A DNA stretch of 16,855 bases from an uncultured Mycoplasmatota bacterium (GCA_900552975.1 UWSL01000021.1:1-16855); one strand, 5' to 3'. Counted from the first letter of the stretch, positions 7,087 through 14,714 are shown. A program made the numbers and translations. The notes: generated by a model from the sequence alone, not told the origin.

Positions 7087-9452
7087 TGAAATTAAGTAGA
7101 AATTTTATTTCTGATTATATAGATTTAGATGAAAAGCTTAGTATTGTTGATATTGCTGAGGCCATGACTAATGTTGGTAATGAGTATGATTTAGCCGAAC
7201 CTCTTATCAATTGCACTAACTTAATAACAGGTGAAGTCATCGATTGCATTCCTCATCCTGATTCAGATCATCTACATTGTTGTAAAGTAAATGTTGGTAA
7301 TGAGATTTTAGACATTGTTTGTGGAGCTCCTAATGTTCGAAAAGGCTTAAAAGTTATAGTTGCCTTACCAGGAGCAAAATTACCAGGAGGCGAGATAAAA
7401 AAAGGCAAGATACGTGGTTGTGAATCAAATGGTATGTTATGTTCTAAAGCTGAACTTGGGTTAGATAATAAATTCTTAGTTGATGCAGATAGAGATGGAA
7501 TTTATGAACTACCATTAGATACAAAAATAGGAATTGACCCACTTGAAGTGCTAAACCTTAAGGATGAAGTAATTGACTTTGAATTAACTTCTAATCGTGG
7601 GGACCTTCTAAGTATCTTAGGTATGGCTTATGAATTAGGAGCTATTTATTCTAAAAAAGTAAAATCAATTGATACTTCATATCATAGCAATAATGATGAT
7701 ATTAACAATCAATTTAAAGTTAAAATAGATACCCCAGATTGTAAATTATTTCTTGCTAAAAAAGTTAAAAATTTAACAATAAAAGAAAGTCCAGATTTTA
7801 TAAAAAGTCGTCTAATCGCATCAGGTATTCGTCCTATTAATAATGTTGTTGATATATCTAATTACGTTATGTTAGAAACTGGTCAACCTCTTCATTTCTA
7901 TGATGCTGATCGTCTAGGAGATACTATTATAGTTCGTAATGCTCAAGAAAGTGAGAAATTAACTACTTTAGATAATCAAGAACGCACATTATCTTCAAAT
8001 GATATTGTAATAGCTGATAATAACAAAGCAATAGGTCTAGCAGGTGTAATGGGAGGCTTATCTACAGAAGTAGAAGCCGATACTAAAAATATTATAATTG
8101 AATCAGCTATCTTTGATGCTATAAAAATAAGAAAAACAAGTAAAAAAATATTGCGTAGTGAAGCTTCTAATCGTTTTGAAAAAGGTTTGGATCCAAAAAG
8201 AACATATATGGCTATTGAAAGAAGTTGTAATCTTCTAGAAAAATATGCTGATGCTGAAATAGTTGGTGGTTTAGTAGAACAAAAAGATTTAACTATTGAA
8301 GATACAACTATCAATATAACAATTGAAAAAATAAAAAGTGTTTTAGGAATTGAAATATCTAAAGAAGACGTTATAAGTATATTTGAAAGATTAGGATTTA
8401 TTGTTGAAGACAATGATTCTAGCTTAAAAGTTACTGTCCCAACTCGTCGTTTAGATATTAAGATAGTTGAAGATTTAATTGAAGAAGTTGGTCGTATCCA
8501 TGGTATGGATAAAATAGAAGGCAAAATGCCTATACTTAGTGTCATTAAAGGTCATTATGATTATACTAAACGTTCAATTAAACATAAACTTGCTGACTTA
8601 GGACTAAATGAAACAATGAGTTATACACTAATACCTCAAGATAAAGTAAATATGTTTAATATAAACAAAATAACGCCAATTTCCTTAAATGATCCAATGA
8701 GCGAAGATCGTAATACATTACGTTATAGTTTATTATATTCATTACTTGATATTTATAATTATAATAAAGCTCGTAACAATAGTAACATTTCAATCTTTGA
8801 AATGGGTAAAGGATTCTATAAAGAAAATGACGAATACAAAGAAGATCTAAAATTAGCAATCTTAATGTCAGGTGACTATAAGTTAGCTATAAACAATGAA
8901 AAAGTTGATTTCTATTACCTTAAAGGTATTATGGAAGAATTGTTATATTTCTTAGGTTATGGTAATCGTTATTCATTGATTATTAAAGAATCAATTCCTA
9001 AAGAATTACATCCTGGTCAAAGTGCTATCATAAACGTTGATGGTCAAGACATTGGTATAATAGGTAAACTTCATCCACAAGTAAATAAAGATGATATATA
9101 TGTTATGGAAATAAATTTAACAAAGTTATTAAGTACTAAAACACGTAAGATGAATTATAAAGAAATTTCTAAATTTCCAAGTGTTGTTAAGGACGTAGCA
9201 TTTATCATTGATGATAATAAAACTAGCGCTGAAATAGAAAAAGTTATTAAACAAGCCGGTGGAAAGATGCTTGAAAAGATAAATGTTTTTGATATTTATC
9301 CTAATATTGAAGAAGGAAAGAAATCAATTGCTTATAAATTAACTTTTAGTAATTCAAATAAAACATTATCAGATGAAGAAGTAATGCAAGTATTTGATAA
9401 AATTATAAAAGAAGTTGAGACTAAAACAAAATCAAAATTAAGAAATAATTAA
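7086..9452 (+). CDS. pheT: Phenylalanine--tRNA ligase beta subunit
   Basis: This is a full-length (788 aa) PheT, the structural and editing subunit. An OB-fold tRNA-binding domain lies at about 40-150 (GEVIDCIPHPDSDHLHCCKV, CGAPNVRKG, GCESNGMLCSKAELGL). The B3/B4 editing region holds IRPINNVVDISNYVMLETG and QPLHFYDADRL. B5 covers about 395-470. A class II-like core without the catalytic residues follows, and the C-terminal ~93 residues (SKFPSVVKDVAFIID onward) are the FDX-ACB anticodon-binding domain. The start codon overlaps the pheS stop. It is the last gene of the operon and is followed directly by a terminator. Confidence 0.98.
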   Translation: MKLSRNFISDYIDLDEKLSIVDIAEAMTNVGNEYDLAEPLINCTNLITGEVIDCIPHPDSDHLHCCKVNVGNEILDIVCGAPNVRKGLKVIVALPGAKLPGGEIKKGKIRGCESNGMLCSKAELGLDNKFLVDADRDGIYELPLDTKIGIDPLEVLNLKDEVIDFELTSNRGDLLSILGMAYELGAIYSKKVKSIDTSYHSNNDDINNQFKVKIDTPDCKLFLAKKVKNLTIKESPDFIKSRLIASGIRPINNVVDISNYVMLETGQPLHFYDADRLGDTIIVRNAQESEKLTTLDNQERTLSSNDIVIADNNKAIGLAGVMGGLSTEVEADTKNIIIESAIFDAIKIRKTSKKILRSEASNRFEKGLDPKRTYMAIERSCNLLEKYADAEIVGGLVEQKDLTIEDTTINITIEKIKSVLGIEISKEDVISIFERLGFIVEDNDSSLKVTVPTRRLDIKIVEDLIEEVGRIHGMDKIEGKMPILSVIKGHYDYTKRSIKHKLADLGLNETMSYTLIPQDKVNMFNINKITPISLNDPMSEDRNTLRYSLLYSLLDIYNYNKARNNSNISIFEMGKGFYKENDEYKEDLKLAILMSGDYKLAINNEKVDFYYLKGIMEELLYFLGYGNRYSLIIKESIPKELHPGQSAIINVDGQDIGIIGKLHPQVNKDDIYVMEINLTKLLSTKTRKMNYKEISKFPSVVKDVAFIIDDNKTSAEIEKVIKQAGGKMLEKINVFDIYPNIEEGKKSIAYKLTFSNSNKTLSDEEVMQVFDKIIKEVETKTKSKLRNN

Positions 9453-9457
9453 TAAAA

Positions 9458-9483
9458 ACTACTATTTTAATAGTAGTTTTTTT
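9458..9483 (+). terminator. Rho-independent terminator of pheST
   Basis: An 8-bp stem ACTACTAT/ATAGTAGT (9458-9465 with 9470-9477) has a TTTA loop and is followed by a run of T to 9483. It lies six bases after the pheT stop. Confidence 0.92.
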
Positions 9484-9565
9484 ATATATTTTAAGCTTTA
9501 TATAGCAACAAACTATATTAAATGACTAATCATATAATTAACATTAATTTAATAAATATAGACAT

Positions 9566-9592
9566 AAAAAAAGCTCTTTTAGAGCTTTTTTA
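9566..9592 (-). terminator. Bidirectional terminator at the end of the surface operon
   Basis: The stem AAGCTCT/AGAGCTT (9571-9577 with 9581-9587) is flanked by A-runs on one side and T-runs on the other, so it works in either direction. It directly follows the stop of the repeat-protein gene on the minus strand. The AT-rich gap from 9484 to 9565 shows no gene. Confidence 0.88.
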
Positions 9593-12106
9593 TTATTTTT
9601 GACCAGCTGTATAATTTTCACTTACGACTTTAGTCTTACCTGTAAATGTCCATCCTTCTAAATAAGATTGTTTACTCCAAGTGTATTTGTAAGAAACAGT
9701 AGTTTGTTTATCAATATTAGCATCAATTGTTTCAGTAGTCTGTTTAATACATTTATTATCACTCTTAGTATAACCTTCAGGACAAGTATAACCTATAATT
9801 TCACCTTTTTTAATAATTGTACATTTATCACCATTTAATGTTGCATTGGCATCTTCACAATAATATATATTAGAAGATTCTTTAGAACATTTAGTATTTT
9901 CACCTTCACCTGATTTAGTATAACCTTCAGGGCAAGTATATGTATAATTTACATTTTTATTAGCATCTATTTTCTTTTCACATTTTTTAGTACTAGAATT
10001 TAAAGTATAACCTTCAGGACAAGTATAACCTTTTTCACCAGGAGTACCTGTAGCATCTTTAGTTATTGTACAAGTTTTATCACTTAAAGTACCACCATCA
10101 GGACAAGTATACGCTCCAGAACCATTACTAACAGTTGCTTCATAAGTCTTTTTACACTCTTTTCCACTTAATGTATAACCACTTGGACAAGAATAAGATG
10201 GAGTAGATGATGGGTTAGTTGTAATAGTACATTTAGAACCATTTAAAGTACCACCCTTAGGACAAGTATAAGTTGTATTTGGAGTTGCATTAATTGTAGA
10301 AGTACTTGTTTTAACACATTTAGTACCGCTTAAAGTACCACCCTTAGGGCAAGAATAATGATTTTTAGGAGTAGCATTGTAACTAGTAGAACCAGTCTTA
10401 ACACATTTAGAACCACTTAATGAACCACCCTTAGGGCAAGAGTAAGTTTTGCTAACAGAAGCATTGTAACTACTAGTAGTAGATTTATAACATTTAGAAC
10501 CACTTAATGAACCACCATTAGGGCAAGAATATTTATTATATGATGATCTAGTGTAATAAGTATATCTATACCAAATACCTTTATTTCCACAAGGACTACC
10601 ACAAGTAGCACCAGAAACTGCACCACCATAAACTAATTTTGAAGTAGATCCAGTATATGCTTTGCTTGCTGAAGTATAGTATTGAGTTCCTCTAGCAACC
10701 CATCCACCATATGCTACAGTAACAGAAGCATTATAACTAGTAGAACTAGTTTTAACACACTTAGAACCACTTAATGAGCCACCATTAGGGCAAGAATAAT
10801 GATTTTTAGGAGTAGCATTATAACTACTAGAAGTAGATTTAACACACTTAGAACCACTTAAAGTACCACCATTAGGGCAAGAGTAAGATTTACTAACAGA
10901 AGCATTATAACTACTAGAAGTAGATTTAGTACATTTAGAACCGTTCTTAGTATAACCAGCAGGGCAAGTATAAGAAGTTGAAGCTGTTGCATCATAAACT
11001 TTATAGCAACTAGAACCATTCTTAGTATAACCAGCAGGACAAGTATAAGAAGGATTTGAAGTTGCTTCACTAGTAATTACACAATTTTTACCATCTAACT
11101 TACCACCATTAGGGCAAGTATAAGAAGTAGCTCCTTCTTTGTATGTAGCAGTATATGATTTAACACACTTAGTACCATTCTTAGTATAACCCTCAGGACA
11201 AGTATAAGTAGTATCACCATTTTTTTCTATTGCATCAGTATATTTAATACAATAAGCACCATTTTTAGTATAACCCTCAGGACAAGTATAAGTAGTATCA
11301 GCTTCACTCTTTATAGGATCAGCATAAATTGTTCCTGAATTATTATATTTGGCATCTTTTATAATAGTTTCATCAGCCCCATATGAAGGAGTAGCATCAA
11401 TAGTAGCTCCTGTTGTTGATTTAATACATTTAGTACCATTTTTAATATAACCCTCAGGACAAGTATAAACTGTTTTAGTAGAGTAAATAGCCTTTTTATG
11501 TTGATAATAAGTTACAGTTGTTTTTTTGATACCTAAATCTGCACTCTTAACATCTGAATATTGACTATAGTCTTCATCATCATCAACACTAGAATTTACA
11601 TTTTTATTACTTGAACTATTAGTATTAGTAGCAACAGAGTCTTTACTATTTGTAGAAGAACTACATGTACTTCCTGAACATAATCCATTATCTCCAAGAG
11701 TTTCTAGTATGTAATCTCTTTGTTCACCACAATTTAATTCAACTTTTAAAACATATTCACTATCAGCAGTTTTAGTAACTTGAACTTTACTAGAACTTTC
11801 ATCACAATAGTTTTTATCTTTATCAGTAAATCTGATAATCATTTTGTTGTCTATCATTTCTTTCAAAGTCATAGACGTTGAGTCACCTACAGTTGCAGGC
11901 AATCTATCTTTTGTATAATATTTTTCAGCTGCATTTTTCATAGTATTTATATTATTTGTATAAATGCTATCATAAAATACATCTAAGTCAGGTTTTGGAA
12001 ATAATATTAATAATAAAATTATGAATAGTGCTAATAAAACAATTTTTATAATAATATCTTTCCAATTAATACCAACTTTGTAAGTTACATTACCATCTTC
12101 GTACAT
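9593..12106 (-). CDS. Membrane-anchored Cys-rich repeat surface protein
   Basis: This is an 837-aa protein of unrecognised family. An upstream TTG at 12112 keeps the frame open, but AGGAGG lies 8 nt before ATG 12106, so I start there. Residues 18-36 form one membrane helix (IIIKIVLLALFIILLLILF) with a short N-terminal cytoplasmic tail. Residues 42-135 form a pilin-like ectodomain (YDSIYTNNINTMKNAAEKYY, RLPATVGDS, LKEMIDNKMI, TDKDKNYCD, LKVELNCGEQRDYI) with Cys101 and Cys126. A Ser/Asn/Asp-rich linker (about 140-190) leads to 18 repeats of the form Y-T/S-C-P-x-G-(x6-8)-C at about 213-789, interrupted at about 462-526 by a Tyr/Gly-rich insert with its own Cys pair. A unique Trp/Tyr-rich tail ends the protein. 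It is the second gene of an operon, 17 nt after the lipoprotein. A cell-surface adhesin or stalk role is inference. Confidence 0.88.
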   Translation of the reverse strand: MYEDGNVTYKVGINWKDIIIKIVLLALFIILLLILFPKPDLDVFYDSIYTNNINTMKNAAEKYYTKDRLPATVGDSTSMTLKEMIDNKMIIRFTDKDKNYCDESSSKVQVTKTADSEYVLKVELNCGEQRDYILETLGDNGLCSGSTCSSSTNSKDSVATNTNSSSNKNVNSSVDDDEDYSQYSDVKSADLGIKKTTVTYYQHKKAIYSTKTVYTCPEGYIKNGTKCIKSTTGATIDATPSYGADETIIKDAKYNNSGTIYADPIKSEADTTYTCPEGYTKNGAYCIKYTDAIEKNGDTTYTCPEGYTKNGTKCVKSYTATYKEGATSYTCPNGGKLDGKNCVITSEATSNPSYTCPAGYTKNGSSCYKVYDATASTSYTCPAGYTKNGSKCTKSTSSSYNASVSKSYSCPNGGTLSGSKCVKSTSSSYNATPKNHYSCPNGGSLSGSKCVKTSSTSYNASVTVAYGGWVARGTQYYTSASKAYTGSTSKLVYGGAVSGATCGSPCGNKGIWYRYTYYTRSSYNKYSCPNGGSLSGSKCYKSTTSSYNASVSKTYSCPKGGSLSGSKCVKTGSTSYNATPKNHYSCPKGGTLSGTKCVKTSTSTINATPNTTYTCPKGGTLNGSKCTITTNPSSTPSYSCPSGYTLSGKECKKTYEATVSNGSGAYTCPDGGTLSDKTCTITKDATGTPGEKGYTCPEGYTLNSSTKKCEKKIDANKNVNYTYTCPEGYTKSGEGENTKCSKESSNIYYCEDANATLNGDKCTIIKKGEIIGYTCPEGYTKSDNKCIKQTTETIDANIDKQTTVSYKYTWSKQSYLEGWTFTGKTKVVSENYTAGQK
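9740..11470 (-). repeat. Tandem Cys-Pro repeat array within the surface protein gene
   Basis: There are eighteen units of about 24-29 codons. Seventeen have Y[TS]CP at the start and one is degenerate (YYCEDANATLNGDKC). Two sub-types alternate: CPxGYTKNG and CPxGGxLSG. The units on the two sides of the 462-526 insert (SVSK-type, then TPKNH-type) are nearly copies of each other at DNA level, for example around 10310-10530 and 10740-10930. This points to recent multi-unit duplication. Confidence 0.9.
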
Positions 12107-12123
12107 AATCAAAACCTCCTATA

Positions 12124-13635
12124 TTATTTTTTTAAAGATAAATTATAATTATCTTCATAAGCTTTTAAATTACCTAGCTCTAAATTTTGTAGTGATGCAG
12201 CAATAGCATCAGTTTCCCATCTCATAAATGGATTGTCTAAGTTTTCACTATATTGATCTGTTCCATTTACAGTAGGGAATGTTAATTTACCTTCAGTATC
12301 ATATTCAGCTTTTTGTGCAATATCTTCAGCACATTCAACATTCAATAATCTTAAAATATCTTCAATATTTACAACAGCTTCTCCAGCTTGTCTGTTTTGT
12401 ATTGTGTAGTCTTCTTGAACACCTTCAACACGTCCAACTTGATACATTAGGCCAAACATATGTAGTAGACTACCATCATTTATGTCTCCTAATCCAGAGA
12501 AGTTGTCAATGTTATAAGTTACACCATCAATTGTATAACCATCACCATACATTATATCTGCTAAGCTTTGTGTTAAGCTGTTATAAATCTTAATAAATTC
12601 TTCTTTATCTGTTGTTCTCATCATTTTATTGTAGTTATCACCAAACCATTGTAGGTAAGGATAACAATAACTATCACCCATTAATAATGAGTCAACCCAA
12701 TCAATATCAGGAATTGTGCTTAAATCTTCTTCTACCATTTCTTTGGTTACAACGTCACTATCAGCCATGTAGTTTATCATATCTAATGTTTGAGTTGAAG
12801 ATAATGGTCCGCAAACGAAATCCAAGAATCTATCAACAATTGTAAACGCATCAGCTTCATCTTCAGGTAAGTAAGCAGCATTCATAAACAAAATGATATC
12901 TTTTATTTCATCAACAGTATAAGCATTACCGGTTCTTAGATTTAAAATTCCAACTTGATTATAATAATCGACTACTTTTTTAGCTTTTTCTGTTACTACC
13001 GCATCATCAGTAGCATCACCAAAATTTTTAATTGTTACTTTAGTTGCTTTTTCTTCAGCTGTTTCATGTTTTTCTGCTTTTTTTTCTGTTTCATCAGTAG
13101 CATCAGTAGCTTTTATAACATCTTTTTGTTTAGTATCTTCTTCTTTAGTTTCTGCAGGAACAGCCTTTTTAGCATTATCATCTGTTTGCATATCAACTGT
13201 TTTACTAGCTATAATGAAATCTCTATAATTTCTTAAATCAGTTTCAATATTACTATCAGTATTCCACCAAGCAGGAAGTTGAGTACCATCATCTTTAAAT
13301 GTAACACCTAATGCTAACATTTCTTTTTCTGTAATAGTATTATCAAATTTTTCATTATCTTTAATTTCTTCATTAACAGCATCTTTAAAACTATTAATTA
13401 CAGCATCATCAATTCCATAAGCTTTTAAAGCTTGAATTAATGCATCTTCATTTTGTAAATCTTCAGCCAAATCTGCAGCAGACACTTCTGTATAGTTTGT
13501 TATAGTATTTGAAGCACATCCAGTCAAAGTACTAGCCACAATTGAAGCAGCCAATCCAATAGGTGCAAGGTGTCTTTTGGCTTTAACAATGATTTCGTCT
13601 AAAGCTTGTTCTACTTTTTCGACTTTAAGTTTCAT
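12124..13635 (-). CDS. Putative surface lipoprotein
   Basis: This is a 503-aa exported protein of unknown family. The N-terminus has an unusually long charged region (1-23), a hydrophobic stretch (24-38, APIGLAASIVASTL) and a lipobox LTGC with the lipidated Cys at 40, as in signal peptidase II substrates. Residues 150-200 are a Lys/Glu/Thr/Ala-rich, probably disordered linker. Residues 205-500 look globular, with WVDSLLMGDSYCYPYLQWFGD at 313-333, GDGYTIDGVTYNIDNFSGLGD at 364-384 and internal Cys275, 324 and 435. AAAGGGGGA (13641-13649) precedes the ATG. It is the first gene of the operon with the repeat protein, and the leader may affect its translation. A substrate-binding or adhesin function cannot be read from the sequence. 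Confidence 0.85.
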   Translation of the reverse strand: MKLKVEKVEQALDEIIVKAKRHLAPIGLAASIVASTLTGCASNTITNYTEVSAADLAEDLQNEDALIQALKAYGIDDAVINSFKDAVNEEIKDNEKFDNTITEKEMLALGVTFKDDGTQLPAWWNTDSNIETDLRNYRDFIIASKTVDMQTDDNAKKAVPAETKEEDTKQKDVIKATDATDETEKKAEKHETAEEKATKVTIKNFGDATDDAVVTEKAKKVVDYYNQVGILNLRTGNAYTVDEIKDIILFMNAAYLPEDEADAFTIVDRFLDFVCGPLSSTQTLDMINYMADSDVVTKEMVEEDLSTIPDIDWVDSLLMGDSYCYPYLQWFGDNYNKMMRTTDKEEFIKIYNSLTQSLADIMYGDGYTIDGVTYNIDNFSGLGDINDGSLLHMFGLMYQVGRVEGVQEDYTIQNRQAGEAVVNIEDILRLLNVECAEDIAQKAEYDTEGKLTFPTVNGTDQYSENLDNPFMRWETDAIAASLQNLELGNLKAYEDNYNLSLKK

Positions 13636-13640
13636 ATAAA

Positions 13641-13778
13641 TCCCCCTTTAAGCAACTCAAACAATTCCATAAATCGCATATAGATTAACATAGCGTTTTT
13701 CACTTGTCAATATTACCATAATTAGGTATATATAATAAGGAAATAATACGCTATTAAGTTGCCTTTTTTTCCCTTATT
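13641..13778 (-). promoter_or_regulatory. Candidate structured 5' leader of the surface operon
   Basis: Transcripts from the distal promoter begin near 13778. AATAAGGGAA (13778-13769) can pair with TTTCCTTATT (13743-13734), 10 bp including one G-U. The loop contains ATAGCGT (13754-13748), which is perfectly complementary to ACGCTAT (13696-13690) further downstream, a pseudoknot-like contact. The same TTTCCTT can instead pair with the Shine-Dalgarno AAGGGGGA (13648-13641). It matches no riboswitch class I recognise. Confidence 0.35.
13682..13710 (-). promoter_or_regulatory. Proximal promoter of the surface operon
   Basis: On the minus strand, a consensus -35 TTGACA (13705-13710) is followed after 17 nt by a weak -10 TAATCT (13682-13687) with an extended TG. 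It would give a short leader that bypasses most of the foldable region upstream. Confidence 0.5.
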
Positions 13779-13784
13779 GCTTGA

Positions 13785-13813
13785 ATTATAGCACCATGTT
13801 AAAACAATGTCAA
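13785..13813 (-). promoter_or_regulatory. Distal consensus promoter of the surface operon
   Basis: On the minus strand, -35 TTGACA (13808-13813), a 17-nt spacer and -10 TATAAT (13785-13790) with an extended TGC make a full-consensus sigma-A promoter. It lies back-to-back with the tmRNA promoter. Confidence 0.85.
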
Positions 13814-13838
13814 AAATATCTAAGCCTGCAAAAAAAAC

Positions 13839-13866
13839 TTAATTTTTTTAAATATTATGGTATAAT
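13839..13866 (+). promoter_or_regulatory. Promoter of ssrA
   Basis: A perfect -10 TATAAT (13861-13866) has an extended TGG immediately upstream. The -35 is weak (TTAATT, 13839-13844, 16-nt spacer), as expected for an extended -10 promoter. The mature RNA begins at 13877. Confidence 0.75.
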
Positions 13867-13876
13867 ATTGGCACAT

Positions 13877-14241
13877 GGGGTAGACTGGTTTCGACAGGAT
13901 ATTTCTGGGTATGAATGCAAGTGGTAGGAATACCTAAAATTCAAATTTAAAATAAAATGACGAAACTTCATATAGTTTCGCTCCTAATGCATTAGCATTT
14001 GCCTAATATAAGGTAACGGAGCACTCTGGTTTATTTTTATCTATAGGATAAATTAAGGGTTTATATATATAGGTTATATTAAGAAAAATCTTACATTTTC
14101 TTGATGAATTATTAGTAAGATAGTTAAAGAGTTAGGTACGTTATAGCCTTATCTTTAATGAAATTAAAAATCTAACTAAACTTGTAGATTTTGTATTACA
14201 AGGTATCTTGGACAGGGGTTCAATTCCCCTCTACTCCACCA
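13877..14241 (+). ncRNA. ssrA: Transfer-messenger RNA (tmRNA)
   Basis: tmRNA rescues ribosomes stalled on broken mRNAs and tags the unfinished proteins for proteolysis. The 5' end GGGGTAGACTGGTTTCGACAG is typical, and its first seven bases pair with CTACTCC at the 3' end (one G-U). The T-arm AGGGG/TTCAATT/CCCCT is at 14213-14229, and CCA is encoded at 14239-14241. The length of 365 nt is normal for a one-piece tmRNA. The tag frame ends at the TAA of 14004-14006 and encodes (N)DETSYSFAPNALAFA. A TAA at 13953-13955 limits the tag to start at AAT 13956 or GAC 13959, so the resume codon is not the usual alanine. CGAAACT/AGTTTCG (13961-13967 with 13974-13980) forms a hairpin over the tag start. 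Confidence 0.97.
13956..14006 (+). other. tmRNA tag reading frame
   Basis: The tag peptide is (N)DETSYSFAPNALAFA with stop TAA at 14004-14006. The hydrophobic ALAFA end is a ClpXP/FtsH/Lon-type degron and resembles Mollicutes tags ending in AFA, where an Asp resume codon is also known (Mycoplasma genitalium). I cannot decide from this sequence alone whether resumption is at AAT or GAC. Confidence 0.8.
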
Positions 14242-14252
14242 TTGACAAATTT

Positions 14253-14313
14253 GTTCGAATGATCCGAACTTTGATATATATATATAAATCAGTCATAAGT
14301 GATTGCTTTTTTT
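14253..14313 (+). terminator. Probable weak terminator region after ssrA
   Basis: A small hairpin GTTCG/CGAAC (14253-14257 with 14265-14269) is followed by a second, AATCA/TGATT (14287-14291 with 14300-14304), and then GC plus seven T (14307-14313). The stems are short, so termination may be partial. Confidence 0.5.
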
Positions 14314-14401
14314 AGAGAAAACTTATGAAGATTCAGTTGCAATAATCTATAATATTAATTGTTACTTTAATTTCTAAAATTATAGATATAGAAAGTGCAA
14401 T
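14314..14401. other. Non-coding spacer with an inverted repeat
   Basis: I see no gene here. A perfect 9-bp inverted repeat, ATCTATAAT (14345-14353) and ATTATAGAT (14379-14387), brackets 25 nt just upstream of the aspS promoter. In such AT-rich DNA it could be chance or an operator. Confidence 0.4.
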
Positions 14402-14430
14402 TTGCATTATTCAAAATATTGTTTTATAAT
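14402..14430 (+). promoter_or_regulatory. Promoter of the T-box-aspS unit
   Basis: The -35 TTGCAT (14402-14407), a 17-nt spacer and a perfect -10 TATAAT (14425-14430) are visible. The -35 overlaps a short palindrome TGCAATTTGCA. Confidence 0.8.
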
Positions 14431-14436
14431 TCAGTT

Positions 14437-14690
14437 TATCAGCAACGATTAGGAAGAGTAATTTTATAATTTATTTTAGAGAGTTATTGGTTGGTGAAAA
14501 ATAACATAAATAAAAAATGAAAGACACCTATGAGCTACTTATTTGAAATTATAGTAGAGTAAGTCGGATATGAGCCGTTATTTCATTGAGTGATTATATA
14601 TCTAGCTTTTTGAGTATATAATAAATTGGGTGGTACCGCGGATTATAACAGTTATTCGTCCCTATGTGGATAACATAACTGTTTTTTTAT
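14437..14690 (+). promoter_or_regulatory. T-box leader, tRNA-Asp (GAC specifier)
   Basis: GGGTGGTACCGCG lies at 14628-14640 and the leader opens with the typical AGGAAGAGTA (14451-14460). The distal stem I hairpin is GTTATTGGTTGGTGAAA with its returning arm AATAAC. TAGG (14450-14453) pairs with CCTA (14527-14530), placing GAC (14523-14525) in the specifier loop in the same frame context (GAA-x-codon-ACC) as the Phe T-box. The terminator is AACAGTTAT (14647-14655) with ATAACTGTT (14675-14683), followed by T-residues to 14688. It should switch on aspS when tRNA-Asp is uncharged. Confidence 0.92.
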
Positions 14691-14714
14691 TATATAGAAA
14701 AGGAGAAAAGCAAG

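Noticed and set aside
7976..8545. Minus-strand 189-codon open frame inside pheT
   Set aside because: It is fully antisense to a well-conserved PheT region, has no Shine-Dalgarno site and gives low-complexity Ser/Ile-rich protein. It is a shadow of the real frame.
10858..11070. Leu/Val-rich minus-strand frame within the repeat gene
   Set aside because: It is an alternative frame of the repeated DNA, and the hydrophobic run comes from repeat codons read out of frame.
9740..11470. CRISPR-like array
   Set aside because: The units are protein-coding repeats in one continuous reading frame with diverged copies and no unique spacers of constant length.
12279..13236. Plus-strand open frames opposite the lipoprotein gene
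   Set aside because: Their translations are biased strings of Tyr, Leu, Gln, Phe and Cys, arising from the codon bias of the opposite strand, with no ribosome binding site.
14243..14280. Promoter starting at TTGACA just after ssrA
   Set aside because: The -35-like hexamer at 14243-14248 has no acceptable -10 at 16-18 nt spacing (the bases there read around CGAACT).
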